A stretch of DNA of 37,440 nucleotides from Micromonospora fulviviridis (lineage in GTDB: Bacteria; Actinomycetota; Actinomycetes; Mycobacteriales; Micromonosporaceae): positions 1 to 37,440 of the forward strand of contig NZ_BMRA01000003.1 in assembly GCF_014648395.1 (NCBI RefSeq). The letters run 5' to 3'. The position numbers and the translations under genes were made by a program. This document shows positions 28,254 to 36,817 of this stretch, piece after piece. The number at the start of each line of letters is the position of its first letter. Positions within the stretch are counted from its first letter, which is position 1. The notes beneath the pieces were generated by a model. That model was not told the DNA's origin. It was given only the letters and a program-made list of their open reading frames with translations, and ran no database searches.

Positions 28254-28292
28254 CGCGAGGAGTGAGCCGGGGTTGCGAGCCCCGCAGTCGCG
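28254..28292 (+). terminator. Nested stem-loop after xerD
   Basis: CGGGG (28268-28272) and CCCCG (28280-28284) form an inner stem with a 7-base loop, enclosed by CGCGA (28254-28258) and TCGCG (28288-28292). It starts 2 bases after the xerD stop. It may terminate xerD transcription. The same string could be a dispersed repeat of this genus. Confidence 0.45.
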
Positions 28293-28366
28293 AACGAAAC
28301 AGCGTCCCGGTTGACCGCCGTCCCGACACGCCGACCCGCTACCGAACGCGCTGCTGGCGCGTGGCG

Positions 28367-28372
28367 TACAGT
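28367..28372 (+). promoter_or_regulatory. Possible -10 element (TACAGT) for parA
   Basis: TACAGT in the 231-base xerD-parA spacer fits TANNNT, and transcription would start about 105 bases before the parA ATG. There is no matching -35. A TTGACC at 28311 is too far upstream to pair with it. Confidence 0.3.
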
Positions 28373-28483
28373 CGGCTTCGGCGCGGGCCTCCAGGGGTGA
28401 CGGACCGGGGGTGCGCAGCGGCGCCGCGAGGGACGTCGGACGGCTCCGACGCCGGGTGGTCGTCGGGAGGGGGCAACGAGGAC

Positions 28484-29407
28484 ATGGCAGGAAACGGTGA
28501 CCGTGCCGAGACCTGGACGTCGGAGCTCCGTGAGCAGCAGGCGACGCTCGGTGCCGACCTCGGCCCCGCCGACCCGGCCGCGTACACCATGCGCAAGCCG
28601 ATCCCGGAGCCGATGCCGACCGACCGGCACGGCCCCGCGCGGATCATCGCGATGGCCAACCAGAAGGGTGGCGTCGGCAAGACCACGACCACCATCAACC
28701 TGGGCGCCGCGCTCGCCGAGTACGGCCGCAAGGTGCTGCTGGTCGACTTCGACCCGCAGGGCGCCCTCTCCGTCGGCCTCGGCGTCAACCCGCACAACCT
28801 CGACCTGTCGGTCTACAACCTGCTCATGCAGGACGACGTCACCGCCGAGGACGTCCTGATCAAGACCGACGTGGCCGGGCTGCACCTGCTGCCCGCCAAC
28901 ATCGACCTCTCGGCCGCCGAGATCCAGCTGGTCAACGAGGTCGCCCGCGAGATGGCCCTGGCCCGGGTGCTCCGCACGATCCGCAAGGAGTACGACTTCA
29001 TCCTGATCGACTGCCAGCCCTCGCTGGGCCTGCTGGCGATCAACGCGCTGACCGTGGCGCACGGTGTGCTCATCCCGCTGGAGTGCGAGTTCTTCAGCCT
29101 GCGCGGTGTCGCGCTGCTGCTGGACACCATCGACAAGGTGCGTGAGCGGCTCAACTTCGACCTGGAACTCGAAGGCATCCTCGCCACGATGTACGACAGC
29201 CGCACCACCCACTGCCGCCAGGTGCTCCAGCGGGTGGTGGAGGCGTTCGGCGACAAGGTCTACCAGACGGTGATCACCAAGACCGTGAAGTTCCCCGAGT
29301 CGACGGTGGCCGGCGCCCCGATCACCACCCTCGACCCGGCCTCCTCCGGCGCGCGCAACTACCGCCAGCTCGCCCGCGAGGTGATCGCCGCCCAGGCGGA
29401 GCGGTAG
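28484..29407 (+). CDS. parA: ParA-family ATPase linked to scpAB
   Basis: ATG 28484 follows GGGAGGGGG and a closer GAGG. The frame is open further upstream, but that part lacks protein-like sequence. The 307-residue protein has a 50-residue N-terminal extension. The deviant Walker A is KGGVGKTT (61-68), followed by the motif VDFDPQG and Walker B (FILIDCQPSLG). This is the ParA paralogue found beside scpA and scpB in actinobacteria (Rv1708-type), distinct from the ParA of the origin-proximal parAB pair. It may help position or load condensin or drive segregation; its exact partner is not established. scpA begins within 50 bases. Confidence 0.9.
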   Translation: MAGNGDRAETWTSELREQQATLGADLGPADPAAYTMRKPIPEPMPTDRHGPARIIAMANQKGGVGKTTTTINLGAALAEYGRKVLLVDFDPQGALSVGLGVNPHNLDLSVYNLLMQDDVTAEDVLIKTDVAGLHLLPANIDLSAAEIQLVNEVAREMALARVLRTIRKEYDFILIDCQPSLGLLAINALTVAHGVLIPLECEFFSLRGVALLLDTIDKVRERLNFDLELEGILATMYDSRTTHCRQVLQRVVEAFGDKVYQTVITKTVKFPESTVAGAPITTLDPASSGARNYRQLAREVIAAQAER

Positions 29408-29430
29408 GCCGCCCGCCAGGTGTCCGGGTC

Positions 29431-30486
29431 GTGGACTACGGTTTGCCGGTGACCGCACCGCCCCTCGACCCGCCGCACGGCGCCGCCGATCCGGTGGCCG
29501 CCGCCGAGCTGGCCGCCGAGGTCGACGGCGTGGTGCCCGCCGACCCGGCCACCGTCGAGGAGACCAGCGGCTTCACCGTCCGGCTGGACAACTTCACCGG
29601 CCCGTTCGACCTGCTGCTCCAGCTCATCAGCAAGCACAAGCTGGACGTCACCGAGGTGGCCCTGCACAAGGTCACCGACGAGTTCATCGCGTACCTCCGG
29701 GCCATGGGCGACCAGTGGGACCTGGACGAGACCAGCGAGTTCCTGCTCGTCGCCGCCACGCTGCTGGACCTGAAGGCGGCCCGGCTGCTGCCCGCCGCCG
29801 AGGTGGAGGACGAGGAGGACCTGGCCCTGCTGGAGGCCCGGGACCTGCTCTTCGCCCGGCTGTTGCAGTACAAGGCGTACAAGGAGGCGGCGGCGCACAT
29901 CGCCGAGCTGGAGTCGGTCGGCGGGCGGCGCTACCCCCGCGCGGTCACCCTGGAACCCCGGTACGCCGAGGCCCTGCCCGACCTGGTGCTCGGCATCGGC
30001 CCGGAGCGGCTGCTCAAGCTCGCGCTCAAGGCGATGACCCCGAAGCCGGTGCCCGAGGTGTCCATCGCGCACGTGCACATGGTCCGGGTCAGCGTCCGGG
30101 AGCACGCGGAGATCATCTCCGAGCGGCTGCGCCGCGCCGGCACCGCCAGCTTCTCGCTGCTCTGCGCCGACTGCGAGATCACCCTGGAGGTGGTGGCCCG
30201 CTTCCTGGCGCTGCTGGAGCTCTACCGGCAGGGGCTGGTCGCCTTCGTCCAGGAGCAGGCGCTGGAGGAGTTGACCGTGCGCTGGACCGGCTCCGCCGAC
30301 GGCGCCACCGAGCTGACCATCGACGAGTACGCCGGCTCCCCGGAGGTCACCCCGCCCACGCCTCGGGCGAACGAGGGAACGGCCGCGGCGGCGGGCGAGG
30401 CCGCGCCGGCACAGGGCGGGGCGGCGGACGAGGCCGCGTTGACACAGGCCGCGGTGGCGGACGACGCCGCGCCGACACAGGAGTGA
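29431..30486 (+). CDS. scpA: Segregation and condensation protein A (kleisin)
   Basis: GTG 29431 with AGGTG upstream is one possible start; GTG 29449 is an alternative, and both precede the conserved FTVRLDNFTGPFDLLLQLISKHKLDVTEV (about 48 onward). The predicted product has up to 351 residues. It shows the ScpA pattern: an N-terminal helical domain, a central linker (DEEDLALLEARDLLFARLLQYKAYKEAA), and a C-terminal winged helix (VVARFLALLELYRQGLVAFVQE). It bridges SMC and ScpB in the bacterial condensin. The last 50 residues are a variable Ala/Glu/Gln tail made partly of a 33-bp tandem repeat. scpB follows after 4 bases. Confidence 0.93.
   Translation: MDYGLPVTAPPLDPPHGAADPVAAAELAAEVDGVVPADPATVEETSGFTVRLDNFTGPFDLLLQLISKHKLDVTEVALHKVTDEFIAYLRAMGDQWDLDETSEFLLVAATLLDLKAARLLPAAEVEDEEDLALLEARDLLFARLLQYKAYKEAAAHIAELESVGGRRYPRAVTLEPRYAEALPDLVLGIGPERLLKLALKAMTPKPVPEVSIAHVHMVRVSVREHAEIISERLRRAGTASFSLLCADCEITLEVVARFLALLELYRQGLVAFVQEQALEELTVRWTGSADGATELTIDEYAGSPEVTPPTPRANEGTAAAAGEAAPAQGGAADEAALTQAAVADDAAPTQE
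30397..30482 (+). repeat. 33-bp tandem repeat at the 3' end of scpA
   Basis: Two full 33-base units (30397-30429 and 30430-30462) and a partial third (30463-30482) encode EAAPAQGGAAD-like repeats. The unit is in frame. It lies in the variable C-terminal tail, after the conserved winged helix. Confidence 0.7.
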
Positions 30487-30490
30487 CCCG

Positions 30491-31525
30491 ATGAGCGACG
30501 AGGAACGCCGCGACTCGCTGGCCGACCAGGCCGCCGCCTGGATCCCCCCGTGGGAGCGCCCGACCCCGCCGAAGCCCACCGACAGCGAGACACCGGCCGA
30601 GCCTGAGCCGGCCGCCGGTGCCGAGCCAGAGATCTTGGACACTTACCGTTCGTCTCGAACGGAAACTCTCCAAGATCCGGTGGGGGAGAGCGCGGCGGAG
30701 CCGGCGGTCGAGCCGGAGGCGGCACCCGGAGCGGGGGAGCCCGCCCCCGGCGTCGACGAGGCGGTCGACCTCGACGCCCTGGCCGGGGCCGACTCCGGCG
30801 TCGGCGGGCCGGCTGGTCTTGCCGCCCCGTCCGGCGAGCCCGCAGACTCCGGTGTCGGCGGTCCGGCGGGCCGTGACACCTCGTCCGGCGAGCCGGAGGG
30901 GGAGGGTGGCGCGGACGGCGTACCCGGCAAGCGGGGACGGCGGCGCGCGGCGCCCGTGCCGGAGCCCGCGCCCGTGCTCGACGACGCCGAGCTGCGCGGC
31001 GCGCTGGAGGCCATCCTGCTGGTGGTGGACCAGCCGGTCAGCGAGCTGACCCTGGCCCAGGTCCTGGAGCAGTCCCCGGAGCGGATCGGCCCGATGCTCG
31101 ACGAGATCGCGGCCGGCTACACGGCCGCCGGGCACGGCTTCGAGCTGCGCCGGGCCGCGGGTGGCTGGCGTCTCTACACCCGCCCGGAATACGCGACCTA
31201 CGTCGAGCGGTTCGTGCTGGAGGGCCAGTCGGTGCGGCTGACCCAGGCCGCGCTGGAGACCCTCGCGGTGATCGCCTACAAGCAGCCCGTGACCCGGTCG
31301 CGGATCTCCGCCATCCGGGGTGTCAACTGCGACGGCGTGATCCGTACGCTGGTCTCCCGGGGCCTGGTCGAGGAGTGCGGCACCGAAGCGGACAGCGGGG
31401 CCTTCCTCTACCGGACCACCACGATGTTCCTGGAGAAGCTGGGGCTGAACTCGGTGGACGACCTGCCGCCCCTGGCCCCTTTCCTCCCCGACGACGTAGA
31501 AGAGCTTGCCGATGCGACGCGATGA
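30491..31525 (+). CDS. scpB: Segregation and condensation protein B with long disordered N-terminus
   Basis: ATG 30491 has AGGAG 7 bases upstream. The product has 344 residues, against roughly 180-250 for most ScpB. The conserved winged-helix dimer starts near residue 165 (ELRGALEAILLVVDQPVSELTLAQVLEQ) and runs through ALETLAVIAYKQPVTRSRISAIRGVNCDGVIRTL to FLEKLGL. The first 160 residues are Pro/Ala/Glu-rich. They contain an 18-residue tandem repeat and a palindromic DNA insert (30631-30677) read in frame as ILDTYRSSRTETLQD. ScpB binds ScpA in the SMC complex. rluB starts before its stop, so the genes are translationally linked. Confidence 0.92.
   Translation: MSDEERRDSLADQAAAWIPPWERPTPPKPTDSETPAEPEPAAGAEPEILDTYRSSRTETLQDPVGESAAEPAVEPEAAPGAGEPAPGVDEAVDLDALAGADSGVGGPAGLAAPSGEPADSGVGGPAGRDTSSGEPEGEGGADGVPGKRGRRRAAPVPEPAPVLDDAELRGALEAILLVVDQPVSELTLAQVLEQSPERIGPMLDEIAAGYTAAGHGFELRRAAGGWRLYTRPEYATYVERFVLEGQSVRLTQAALETLAVIAYKQPVTRSRISAIRGVNCDGVIRTLVSRGLVEECGTEADSGAFLYRTTTMFLEKLGLNSVDDLPPLAPFLPDDVEELADATR
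30631..30677. repeat. 47-bp imperfect palindrome inside scpB
   Basis: GATCTTGGA (30631-30639) pairs with TCCAAGATC (30669-30677), and inside it CCGTTCG (30646-30652) pairs with CGAACGG (30656-30662). The TTA/AAA parts between the arms pair partly. It is clearly lower in GC than the flanking sequence. The layout resembles a dispersed palindromic element that landed in the disordered part of ScpB without breaking the frame. Only one copy is in this window. Confidence 0.8.
30788..30895 (+). repeat. 54-bp tandem duplication in scpB
   Basis: Two 54-base units (30788-30841 and 30842-30895) encode ADSGVGGPAG followed by LAAPSGEP or RDTSSGEP. The duplication is in frame, so it lengthens the disordered N-terminus by 18 residues. 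Confidence 0.85.
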
Positions 31526-32282
31526 CCGTGCCCCGAAGACCGACGCCCCCGTGTACGAGGGCGCCGAGCGCCTCCAGAAGGTGCTCGCCGCCGCGGGGGT
31601 GGGATCGCGGCGCGCCTGCGAGGACCTGATCTTCCGGCGCCGGGTCACCGTCAACGGCCGGGTCGCCCAGCTCGGCGACAAGGCGGACCCGGCGCACGAC
31701 GTCATCCACGTCGACGGCGAGCGGCTCCAGGCCGACGTCCGCCTGGTCTACGTGGCCATGAACAAGCCGCGCGGGGTGGTCACCACCATGGCCGACGAGA
31801 AGGGCCGCACCGAGCTCGCCGACTTCATCGGCGCGCGGCTGGAGCAGCGGGTCTACCACGTCGGGCGGCTCGACGCCGACAGCGAGGGCCTGCTCCTGCT
31901 CACCAACGACGGCACCCTCGCCCACAAGCTCATGCACCCGTCGTACGAGGTGCTCAAGACCTACCTCGCCGAGGTGGCGGGGCCGATCCCGCGCAACCTG
32001 GGCAAGCAGCTGGTGGCCGGCGTCGAGCTGGAGGACGGGCCGGTGAAGGTCGACTCCTTCAAGGTGGTCGGCACACTGGGTAAAACCGCCCAGGTGGAGC
32101 TGACCCTGCACGAGGGGCGCAAGCACATCGTCCGGCGCCTGATGGCCGAGATGGGACACCCGGTGTCCCGGCTGATCCGTACCTCGATCGGTCCGATCAA
32201 GCTCGGCGACCTGCGCACCGGGCGGCTCCGGCGGCTGACCAACGCGGAGGTCGCCGCCCTGTTCAAGGCGGTTGGTGACTGA
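31512..32282 (+). CDS. rluB: 23S rRNA pseudouridine synthase, RluB/RsuA family
   Basis: ATG 31512 overlaps the scpB end by 14 bases, with GAAGAG upstream. An in-frame TTG lies 6 bases earlier. The 256-residue protein has an N-terminal S4 domain (ERLQKVLAAAGVGSRRACEDLI, then RRVTVNGRVAQLGDKADP) and the RsuA/RluB/E/F synthase domain. The landmarks are NKPRGVVTT, the catalytic Asp in VGRLDADSEGLLLLTNDG, and GRKHIVRRLMAEMGHPVSRLIRTSIG. It should form a pseudouridine in domain V of 23S rRNA. The same scpAB-rluB-cmk-der order occurs in mycobacteria. Confidence 0.93.
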   Translation: MRRDDRAPKTDAPVYEGAERLQKVLAAAGVGSRRACEDLIFRRRVTVNGRVAQLGDKADPAHDVIHVDGERLQADVRLVYVAMNKPRGVVTTMADEKGRTELADFIGARLEQRVYHVGRLDADSEGLLLLTNDGTLAHKLMHPSYEVLKTYLAEVAGPIPRNLGKQLVAGVELEDGPVKVDSFKVVGTLGKTAQVELTLHEGRKHIVRRLMAEMGHPVSRLIRTSIGPIKLGDLRTGRLRRLTNAEVAALFKAVGD

Positions 32283-32346
32283 CCCCGTCGATCGGGGTAC
32301 GGCTCCCGGTAGGCTTCGACGCGGCCCGCGGGCCGGCGGGTGGCGT

Positions 32347-32368
32347 GGGACGCCCCCGGCGGCGTCCC
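32347..32368 (+). terminator. Small hairpin between rluB and cmk
   Basis: GGGACGCC (32347-32354) and GGCGTCCC (32361-32368) form an 8-bp stem with a 6-base loop in the 189-base spacer. It may terminate the rluB transcript or be an mRNA structure ahead of cmk. Confidence 0.45.
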
Positions 32369-32471
32369 GTGCGGCCGCCCCGCGCGGCGCGGGATGATTG
32401 ACGACAGGACAACCGCTCAACGGCGCCGGAGACACCGGTGACCCGCGAGGTACGGGCTGAGGAGGACAACG

Positions 32472-33152
32472 GTGGAGGAAAACGTACGGGCCGGGCGCTG
32501 CGTGGTCGCTGTGGACGGGCCGTCCGGTTCGGGTAAGTCCACCGTGTCGCGGCGGCTCGCGGTCAGCCTCGGCGCCCGCTACCTCGACACCGGCGCCATG
32601 TACCGGGCGCTCACCTGGGCGGTGCTGCGCTCCGGGGTCGACCTGACCGACACCGAGTCGGTGGCCAAGGTCGCCGGCGAGGTCGACCTGCGCATCGGCA
32701 CCGACCCCCAGGGGTACGGCGTGACCGCCGACGGCGTCGACGTCGCCAAGGCGATCCGCGGTCCCGAGGTGACCGGCGCCGTTTCCGCGGTGGCCGCCGT
32801 GGGCGCCGTCCGCGAGCTGCTGGTCGCCCGGCAGCGGCAGGTGATCGCCGACGCCGGCCGGATCGTGGTCGAGGGCCGCGACATCGGCTCGGTGGTGGCG
32901 CCCGACGCCGACCTGAAGGTCTACCTGACCGCCTCCGAGGCGGCCCGCGCCCAGCGGCGCAGCGCCGAGGACGCCGCCGACGTCGTGGCGACCGCCGCCG
33001 ACCTGGCCCGCCGCGACAAGCTCGACTCGACCCGCAAGGTCAACCCGCTCCAGCAGGCCGCCGACGCGGTCGTGCTGGACACCACCGAGTTGGGCATCGA
33101 CGAGGTCGTCGCCCGGCTGCGTGCGCTGCTCACCGAGCGGGGTGTCGCGTGA
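32472..33152 (+). CDS. cmk: Cytidylate kinase
   Basis: GTG 32472 has a strong GAGGAGGA at 32459-32466. The 226-residue protein has the P-loop GPSGSGKST (16-24), [12 protein letters not shown], the CMP-binding region ending in [22 protein letters not shown], and [14 protein letters not shown] with the substrate Arg and Asp. It phosphorylates CMP and dCMP, feeding the same CTP pool as PyrG. Its stop overlaps the der start (GTGA), which indicates coupled translation. Confidence 0.95.
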   Translation: MEENVRAGRCVVAVDGPSGSGKSTVSRRLAVSLGARYLDTGAMYRALTWAVLRSGVDLTDTESVAKVAGEVDLRIGTDPQGYGVTADGVDVAKAIRGPEVTGAVSAVAAVGAVRELLVARQRQVIADAGRIVVEGRDIGSVVAPDADLKVYLTASEAARAQRRSAEDAADVVATAADLARRDKLDSTRKVNPLQQAADAVVLDTTELGIDEVVARLRALLTERGVA

Positions 33153-34555
33153 GCGAGGATTTCGGGGGCTGGGTCGAGCTGCGCGAGCCGGAGCTCGAGC
33201 CCGGTGAGCCGACCGGCCCGCAGCCGGTCGTGGCCGTGGTCGGCCGCCCCAACGTGGGCAAGTCCACACTGGTCAACCGCATCATCGGCCGCCGGCAGGC
33301 GGTCGTCGAGGACATCCCCGGCGTGACCCGGGACCGGGTGCCGTACGACGCGCAGTGGAACGGCCGGGCGTTCACCGTGGTGGACACCGGCGGCTGGGAG
33401 CCGGACGCGAAGGACCGCGCCGCGGCCATCGCCGCCCAGGCCGAGACGGCCGTGGTCACCGCCGACGTGGTGCTCTTCGTGGTCGACGCCGTGGTCGGCT
33501 CGACCGATGTGGACGAGGCCGCCGTGAAGATGCTGCGGCGCAGCGCCAAACCGGTGATCCTGGTGGCCAACAAGGCCGACAACACGGCCATCGAGATGGA
33601 GTCGACCGCGCTCTGGTCGCTCGGCCTCGGTGAGCCGTACCCGGTCTCCGCGCTGCACGGCCGCGGCTCCGGCGACCTGCTCGACGCCATCATGGAGGCG
33701 CTGCCCGAGGCGCCGAAGATCGTGGAGAACCGCCCGCGCGGCCCGCGCCGCGTCGCCCTGGTCGGTCGCCCCAACGTCGGCAAGTCCAGCCTGCTCAACC
33801 GCTTCTCCGGGGAGGAGCGGGCGGTGGTCGACGCCGTGGCCGGCACCACCGTCGACCCGGTCGACAGCCTGGCGGAGATCGGCGGCGAGACCTGGCAGCT
33901 GGTCGACACCGCCGGCCTGCGCAAGCGGGTCGGCAAGGCCAGCGGCACCGAGTACTACGCCAGCCTGCGCACCGCCTCGGCGATCGAGGCGGCCGAGGTG
34001 GCCGTGGTGCTGCTCGACTCCAGCGAGGTGATCAGCGAGCAGGACCAGCGGATCCTCACCATGGTGGTGGAGGCCGGCCGGGCCCTGGTGATCGCCTTCA
34101 ACAAGTGGGACCTGGTCGACGGTGACCGCCGCTACTACCTCGACAAGGAGATCGACCGGGAGCTGCGCCGCATCCCCTGGGCGATCCGGTTGAACCTGTC
34201 GGCGAAGACCGGCCGGGCGGTCGACAAGCTGGCCCCGGCGCTGCGCAAGGCCCTGGCCAGCTGGGAGACCCGCATCCCGACCGCGCAGCTCAACCAGTGG
34301 CTCACCGCCCTGGTCCAGGCCACCCCGCACCCGGTGCGTGGCGGCCGCGCCCCGCGCATCCTCTTCGCCACCCAGGCCGGCGTGTCCCCGCCGCGCTTCG
34401 TGCTCTTCACGACCGGCCCGCTCGACGCCGGCTACCAGCGGTTCGTGGAGCGCAAGCTCCGCGAGGAGTTCGGCTTCGAGGGCACCCCGATCGACATCTC
34501 GGTCCGCCCCCGCAAGAAGCTCGGCCCGGGCGGCCGGGGCAAGGCACACGGCTGA
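33149..34555 (+). CDS. der: Ribosome assembly GTPase Der (EngA)
   Basis: GTG 33149 overlaps the cmk stop. The 468-residue protein has tandem G domains. The first has GRPNVGKST (32-40), DTGGW and NKAD; the second has [14 protein letters not shown] and NKWD. A KH-like domain ends the protein ([36 protein letters not shown]), followed by a basic tail. Der is needed for 50S subunit maturation. It closes the conserved block and is followed by a strong terminator. Confidence 0.96.
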   Translation: MSEDFGGWVELREPELEPGEPTGPQPVVAVVGRPNVGKSTLVNRIIGRRQAVVEDIPGVTRDRVPYDAQWNGRAFTVVDTGGWEPDAKDRAAAIAAQAETAVVTADVVLFVVDAVVGSTDVDEAAVKMLRRSAKPVILVANKADNTAIEMESTALWSLGLGEPYPVSALHGRGSGDLLDAIMEALPEAPKIVENRPRGPRRVALVGRPNVGKSSLLNRFSGEERAVVDAVAGTTVDPVDSLAEIGGETWQLVDTAGLRKRVGKASGTEYYASLRTASAIEAAEVAVVLLDSSEVISEQDQRILTMVVEAGRALVIAFNKWDLVDGDRRYYLDKEIDRELRRIPWAIRLNLSAKTGRAVDKLAPALRKALASWETRIPTAQLNQWLTALVQATPHPVRGGRAPRILFATQAGVSPPRFVLFTTGPLDAGYQRFVERKLREEFGFEGTPIDISVRPRKKLGPGGRGKAHG

Positions 34556-34566
34556 GCCATCTGCGA

Positions 34567-34602
34567 AGAAGCCGCCGGGGTCCGATCCCCGGCGGCTTCT
34601 TT
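34567..34602 (+). terminator. Rho-independent terminator of der
   Basis: AGAAGCCGCCGGGG (34567-34580) and CCCCGGCGGCTTCT (34587-34600) make a perfect 14-bp stem with a 6-base loop, followed by TT. It lies 11 bases after the der stop. Confidence 0.92.
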
Positions 34603-34715
34603 CCTAGGACGCTCTAGGGGGAGTGCGGCGCGGCACCCAGTGGGGCCTGTGCGCGGGGCTGAGGATCTTGCGCTAAGCTGTACCGGCTGCCGCGGGGAAC
34701 GCCGCGCGGGGGCAT

Positions 34716-34789
<74 letters not shown>

Positions 34790-34797
34790 CGCAGGTG

Positions 34798-34831
34798 AGG
34801 GGCCATCTCGGAAGATCGGGACGGCCCCTTT
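34798..34831 (+). terminator. Terminator after tRNA-Pro
   Basis: AGGGGCC (34798-34804) and GGCCCCT (34823-34829) form the stem, followed by TT. An inner ATCT/AGAT pair may add structure. It lies 9 bases after the tRNA. Confidence 0.75.
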
Positions 34832-34833
34832 GT

Positions 34834-34977
34834 CGTACCTGGGTGACGAACGGCGAGACGCCGGCGGCTGGCGGGTGTGGCTAGCCGGCCTGCCGCCGTG
34901 GCTCGCTGATGTTGATCCAGGGCCAGGTGTCTGCGGGGTCGATCGGCCCTGGCCGGTGTTCGGTCGATCGGTGGCAC
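34834..34977. other. Spacer with lysR-side hairpin and a 10-bp direct repeat
   Basis: No gene is seen. CCAGGGCC (34917-34924) and GGCCCTGG (34945-34952) could end the lysR transcript. GGTCGATCGG occurs twice (about 34938 and 34962), which could be an operator pair or chance. Confidence 0.35.
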
Positions 34978-35880
34978 TCAGCCGGTGGTGGTTAGGTCCA
35001 TCGTGGCGGCCAGCTCGGTCACCACGTCCGTTACGCGGCGCAGCGCGGGCGAGGGATTGTCGGCCAGCCAGATCATCTCGGTGGTGGCGATTTCCCCGGC
35101 CAACGGTACGAACACCACACCGGTACGGCGCAGGTTGTGCGCCGACCAGCCGAGCCGGGTGATCCCGAGACCGGCCGCGACCAGGCCGAGCAGCCCTTGA
35201 ACGCTGGCGTCCCGGGCGACGATGTCGGGGGTGAACCCGGCGGCGCGGAAGTTTTCGTCGAACGTCTGGTGCCAAGGTTCCCAGGAGCTGCGCGGGGTCA
35301 TGACCCACCGTTCGTCTGCCAGCTCGGACAGGGTCAGCTCGGTGCGGTCGGCGAGCGGATGCCCCTCGGGTAGGACGACGCACACCTGTTCGGTGGCGAT
35401 GGTCCGTGCGGCCAGGCCCGGGACCTGTGGCGGTCGGGTGAACGCGAGGTCGTAACGGCCGCTGAGCACGCCTTCGACCAGCGGGGCGATGGTGGTCTCC
35501 TCGGTGATCAGCTCCAGGCCGGGGAGGCGGTCCCGGGCGGCCCGGACCACCGGCGGCAGCAGGTGGTTCGCGGTGGTGGCCAGGAACGCCAGGCGGAGCC
35601 GGCCCGTCTCGCCGCGCACGGCCCGCCGGACCACGGCAACGGCCTCGTCGGCGCGGTCCAGCACCGCGCGTGCCTCGGGCAGGAACAGTGCCCCGGTATC
35701 GGTAAGTCTGGTACCCCGGCTGTCCCGGTTGAACAGTTTCGCGCCGAGGATCCGTTCCAGCGCGTTGATCTGCTGGGAGAGCGACTGCTGCGTGATCATC
35801 AGCCGGCTGGCGGCCTGGGTGAAGCTCGACTCCTCGGCAACGGCGACGAAGTACCGGAGCTGCCGAAGATCAGGGGTCAC
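34978..35880 (-). CDS. LysR-family transcriptional regulator
   Basis: The start is GTG 35880. The 300-residue protein begins with the canonical LysR winged helix-turn-helix (LRQLRYFVAVAEESSFTQAASRLMITQQSLSQQINALERILGAKLFNRDSRG, to about residue 58). A helical linker and the periplasmic-binding-protein-like effector domain follow, with ALFLPEARAVLDRA and WVMTPRSSWEPWH. It is divergent from the SDR gene, with 103 bases between the start codons. This is the standard arrangement for a LysR regulator controlling its neighbour; the inducer is unknown. It lies outside the conserved block, beyond the tRNA. Confidence 0.9.
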   Translation of the reverse strand: MTPDLRQLRYFVAVAEESSFTQAASRLMITQQSLSQQINALERILGAKLFNRDSRGTRLTDTGALFLPEARAVLDRADEAVAVVRRAVRGETGRLRLAFLATTANHLLPPVVRAARDRLPGLELITEETTIAPLVEGVLSGRYDLAFTRPPQVPGLAARTIATEQVCVVLPEGHPLADRTELTLSELADERWVMTPRSSWEPWHQTFDENFRAAGFTPDIVARDASVQGLLGLVAAGLGITRLGWSAHNLRRTGVVFVPLAGEIATTEMIWLADNPSPALRRVTDVVTELAATMDLTTTG

Positions 35881-35983
35881 AGGCCGAGACTACCGCCGTG
35901 GCAGGTAACCGGTGTTGGCCGCGCCGGACTGCCCGCCAGCAGCATTGTTCCTGTTCACGACGACACTTGACGGGAGCAGGAAG
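35881..35983. promoter_or_regulatory. Divergent lysR/SDR control region
   Basis: This spacer should hold both promoters and the LysR site. It contains relatively AT-rich sequence near 35943-35970 (TTGTTCCTGTTCACGACGAC), but I cannot define the T-N11-A site with confidence. GGGAGCAGGA at 35972-35981 is the SDR ribosome binding site. Confidence 0.4.
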
Positions 35984-36817
35984 ATGCAGGACAACACGCA
36001 GGGTCGGGTCTGGCTGATCACCGGCTGTTCCTCCGGCTTCGGCCGGGAACTGGCGCTGGCGGCGGTGGCCGCCGGTGACCGGGTAATGGCCACTGCTCGC
36101 CGGCCGGAGAGCCTGGCCGACCTGGCGGAGCAGGACCGGATCAGCACGACGGCGTTGGACGTCACCGATCCGGCCTCGATTGACGCCGCGGTACAGGTCA
36201 CGCTGGCTCTCTACGGCCGGATCGACGTCCTGGTTAACAACGCCGGTTCGTTGGTCCTCGGCGCGGTGGAGGAGGTCACCATGGCAGAGCTGCGCCAGCA
36301 GATGGAGGTGGTCTTCTTCGGCGCGGCCGAGGTCACCAAGGCGGTCCTACCGCTGATGCGCGAGCAGGGCAGCGGGACCATCGTGCAGATGAGCTCCCTG
36401 GGGGGACAGAAGACGTACCCGGGATTTGGGGCCTACCACGCCGCCAAGTGGGCCCTCGAAGGGCTGTCCGAGACGCTGGCGACCGAGCTGGCGCCGCTGG
36501 GCGTACGGGTGCTGATCGTGGAACCAGGCGCGTTCCGCACCGAGTTCAACAACAACAAGTACGTCACCGAGCAGACGGCGGCGTACCAGGACACGGCCGG
36601 GGCGACCCGCCGCCTCACCCACGAGTTGTCGGGCGTGGAGCCGAACGACCCGGTGAAGGGTGCGGCGGCGATCCTGAAGGTCCTGGACAGTGACCGCCTG
36701 CCGTTGCGGCTCCTGCTCGGTGGTGACGCGGTGGACGGGCTGCGCGAGCACCACGAGGCGCTGCTGGCCGAGGTCGCCGCCTGGGAAGAGACCAGCCGCT
36801 CAACGGCGGTCGCCTGA
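35984..36817 (+). CDS. Short-chain dehydrogenase/reductase (classical SDR)
   Basis: I place the start at ATG 35984 after GGGAGCAGGA; the frame is open 72 bases further but would add a non-conserved leader. The 277-residue protein has the cofactor motif TGCSSGFG (about 13-20). NNAG follows (LVNNAGSLVLG), then the catalytic Ser in VQMSSLGGQ and Tyr-x3-Lys in YHAAKWALEG. An Arg in ATARRPES after the second strand suggests NADP. The C-terminus (DPVKGAAAILKVLDSDRLPLRLLLGGDAVDGL) is typical of the SDR group annotated as oxidoreductases related to retinol-type dehydrogenases. Substrate is unknown. It probably answers to the divergent LysR regulator. Confidence 0.88.
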   Translation: MQDNTQGRVWLITGCSSGFGRELALAAVAAGDRVMATARRPESLADLAEQDRISTTALDVTDPASIDAAVQVTLALYGRIDVLVNNAGSLVLGAVEEVTMAELRQQMEVVFFGAAEVTKAVLPLMREQGSGTIVQMSSLGGQKTYPGFGAYHAAKWALEGLSETLATELAPLGVRVLIVEPGAFRTEFNNNKYVTEQTAAYQDTAGATRRLTHELSGVEPNDPVKGAAAILKVLDSDRLPLRLLLGGDAVDGLREHHEALLAEVAAWEETSRSTAVA

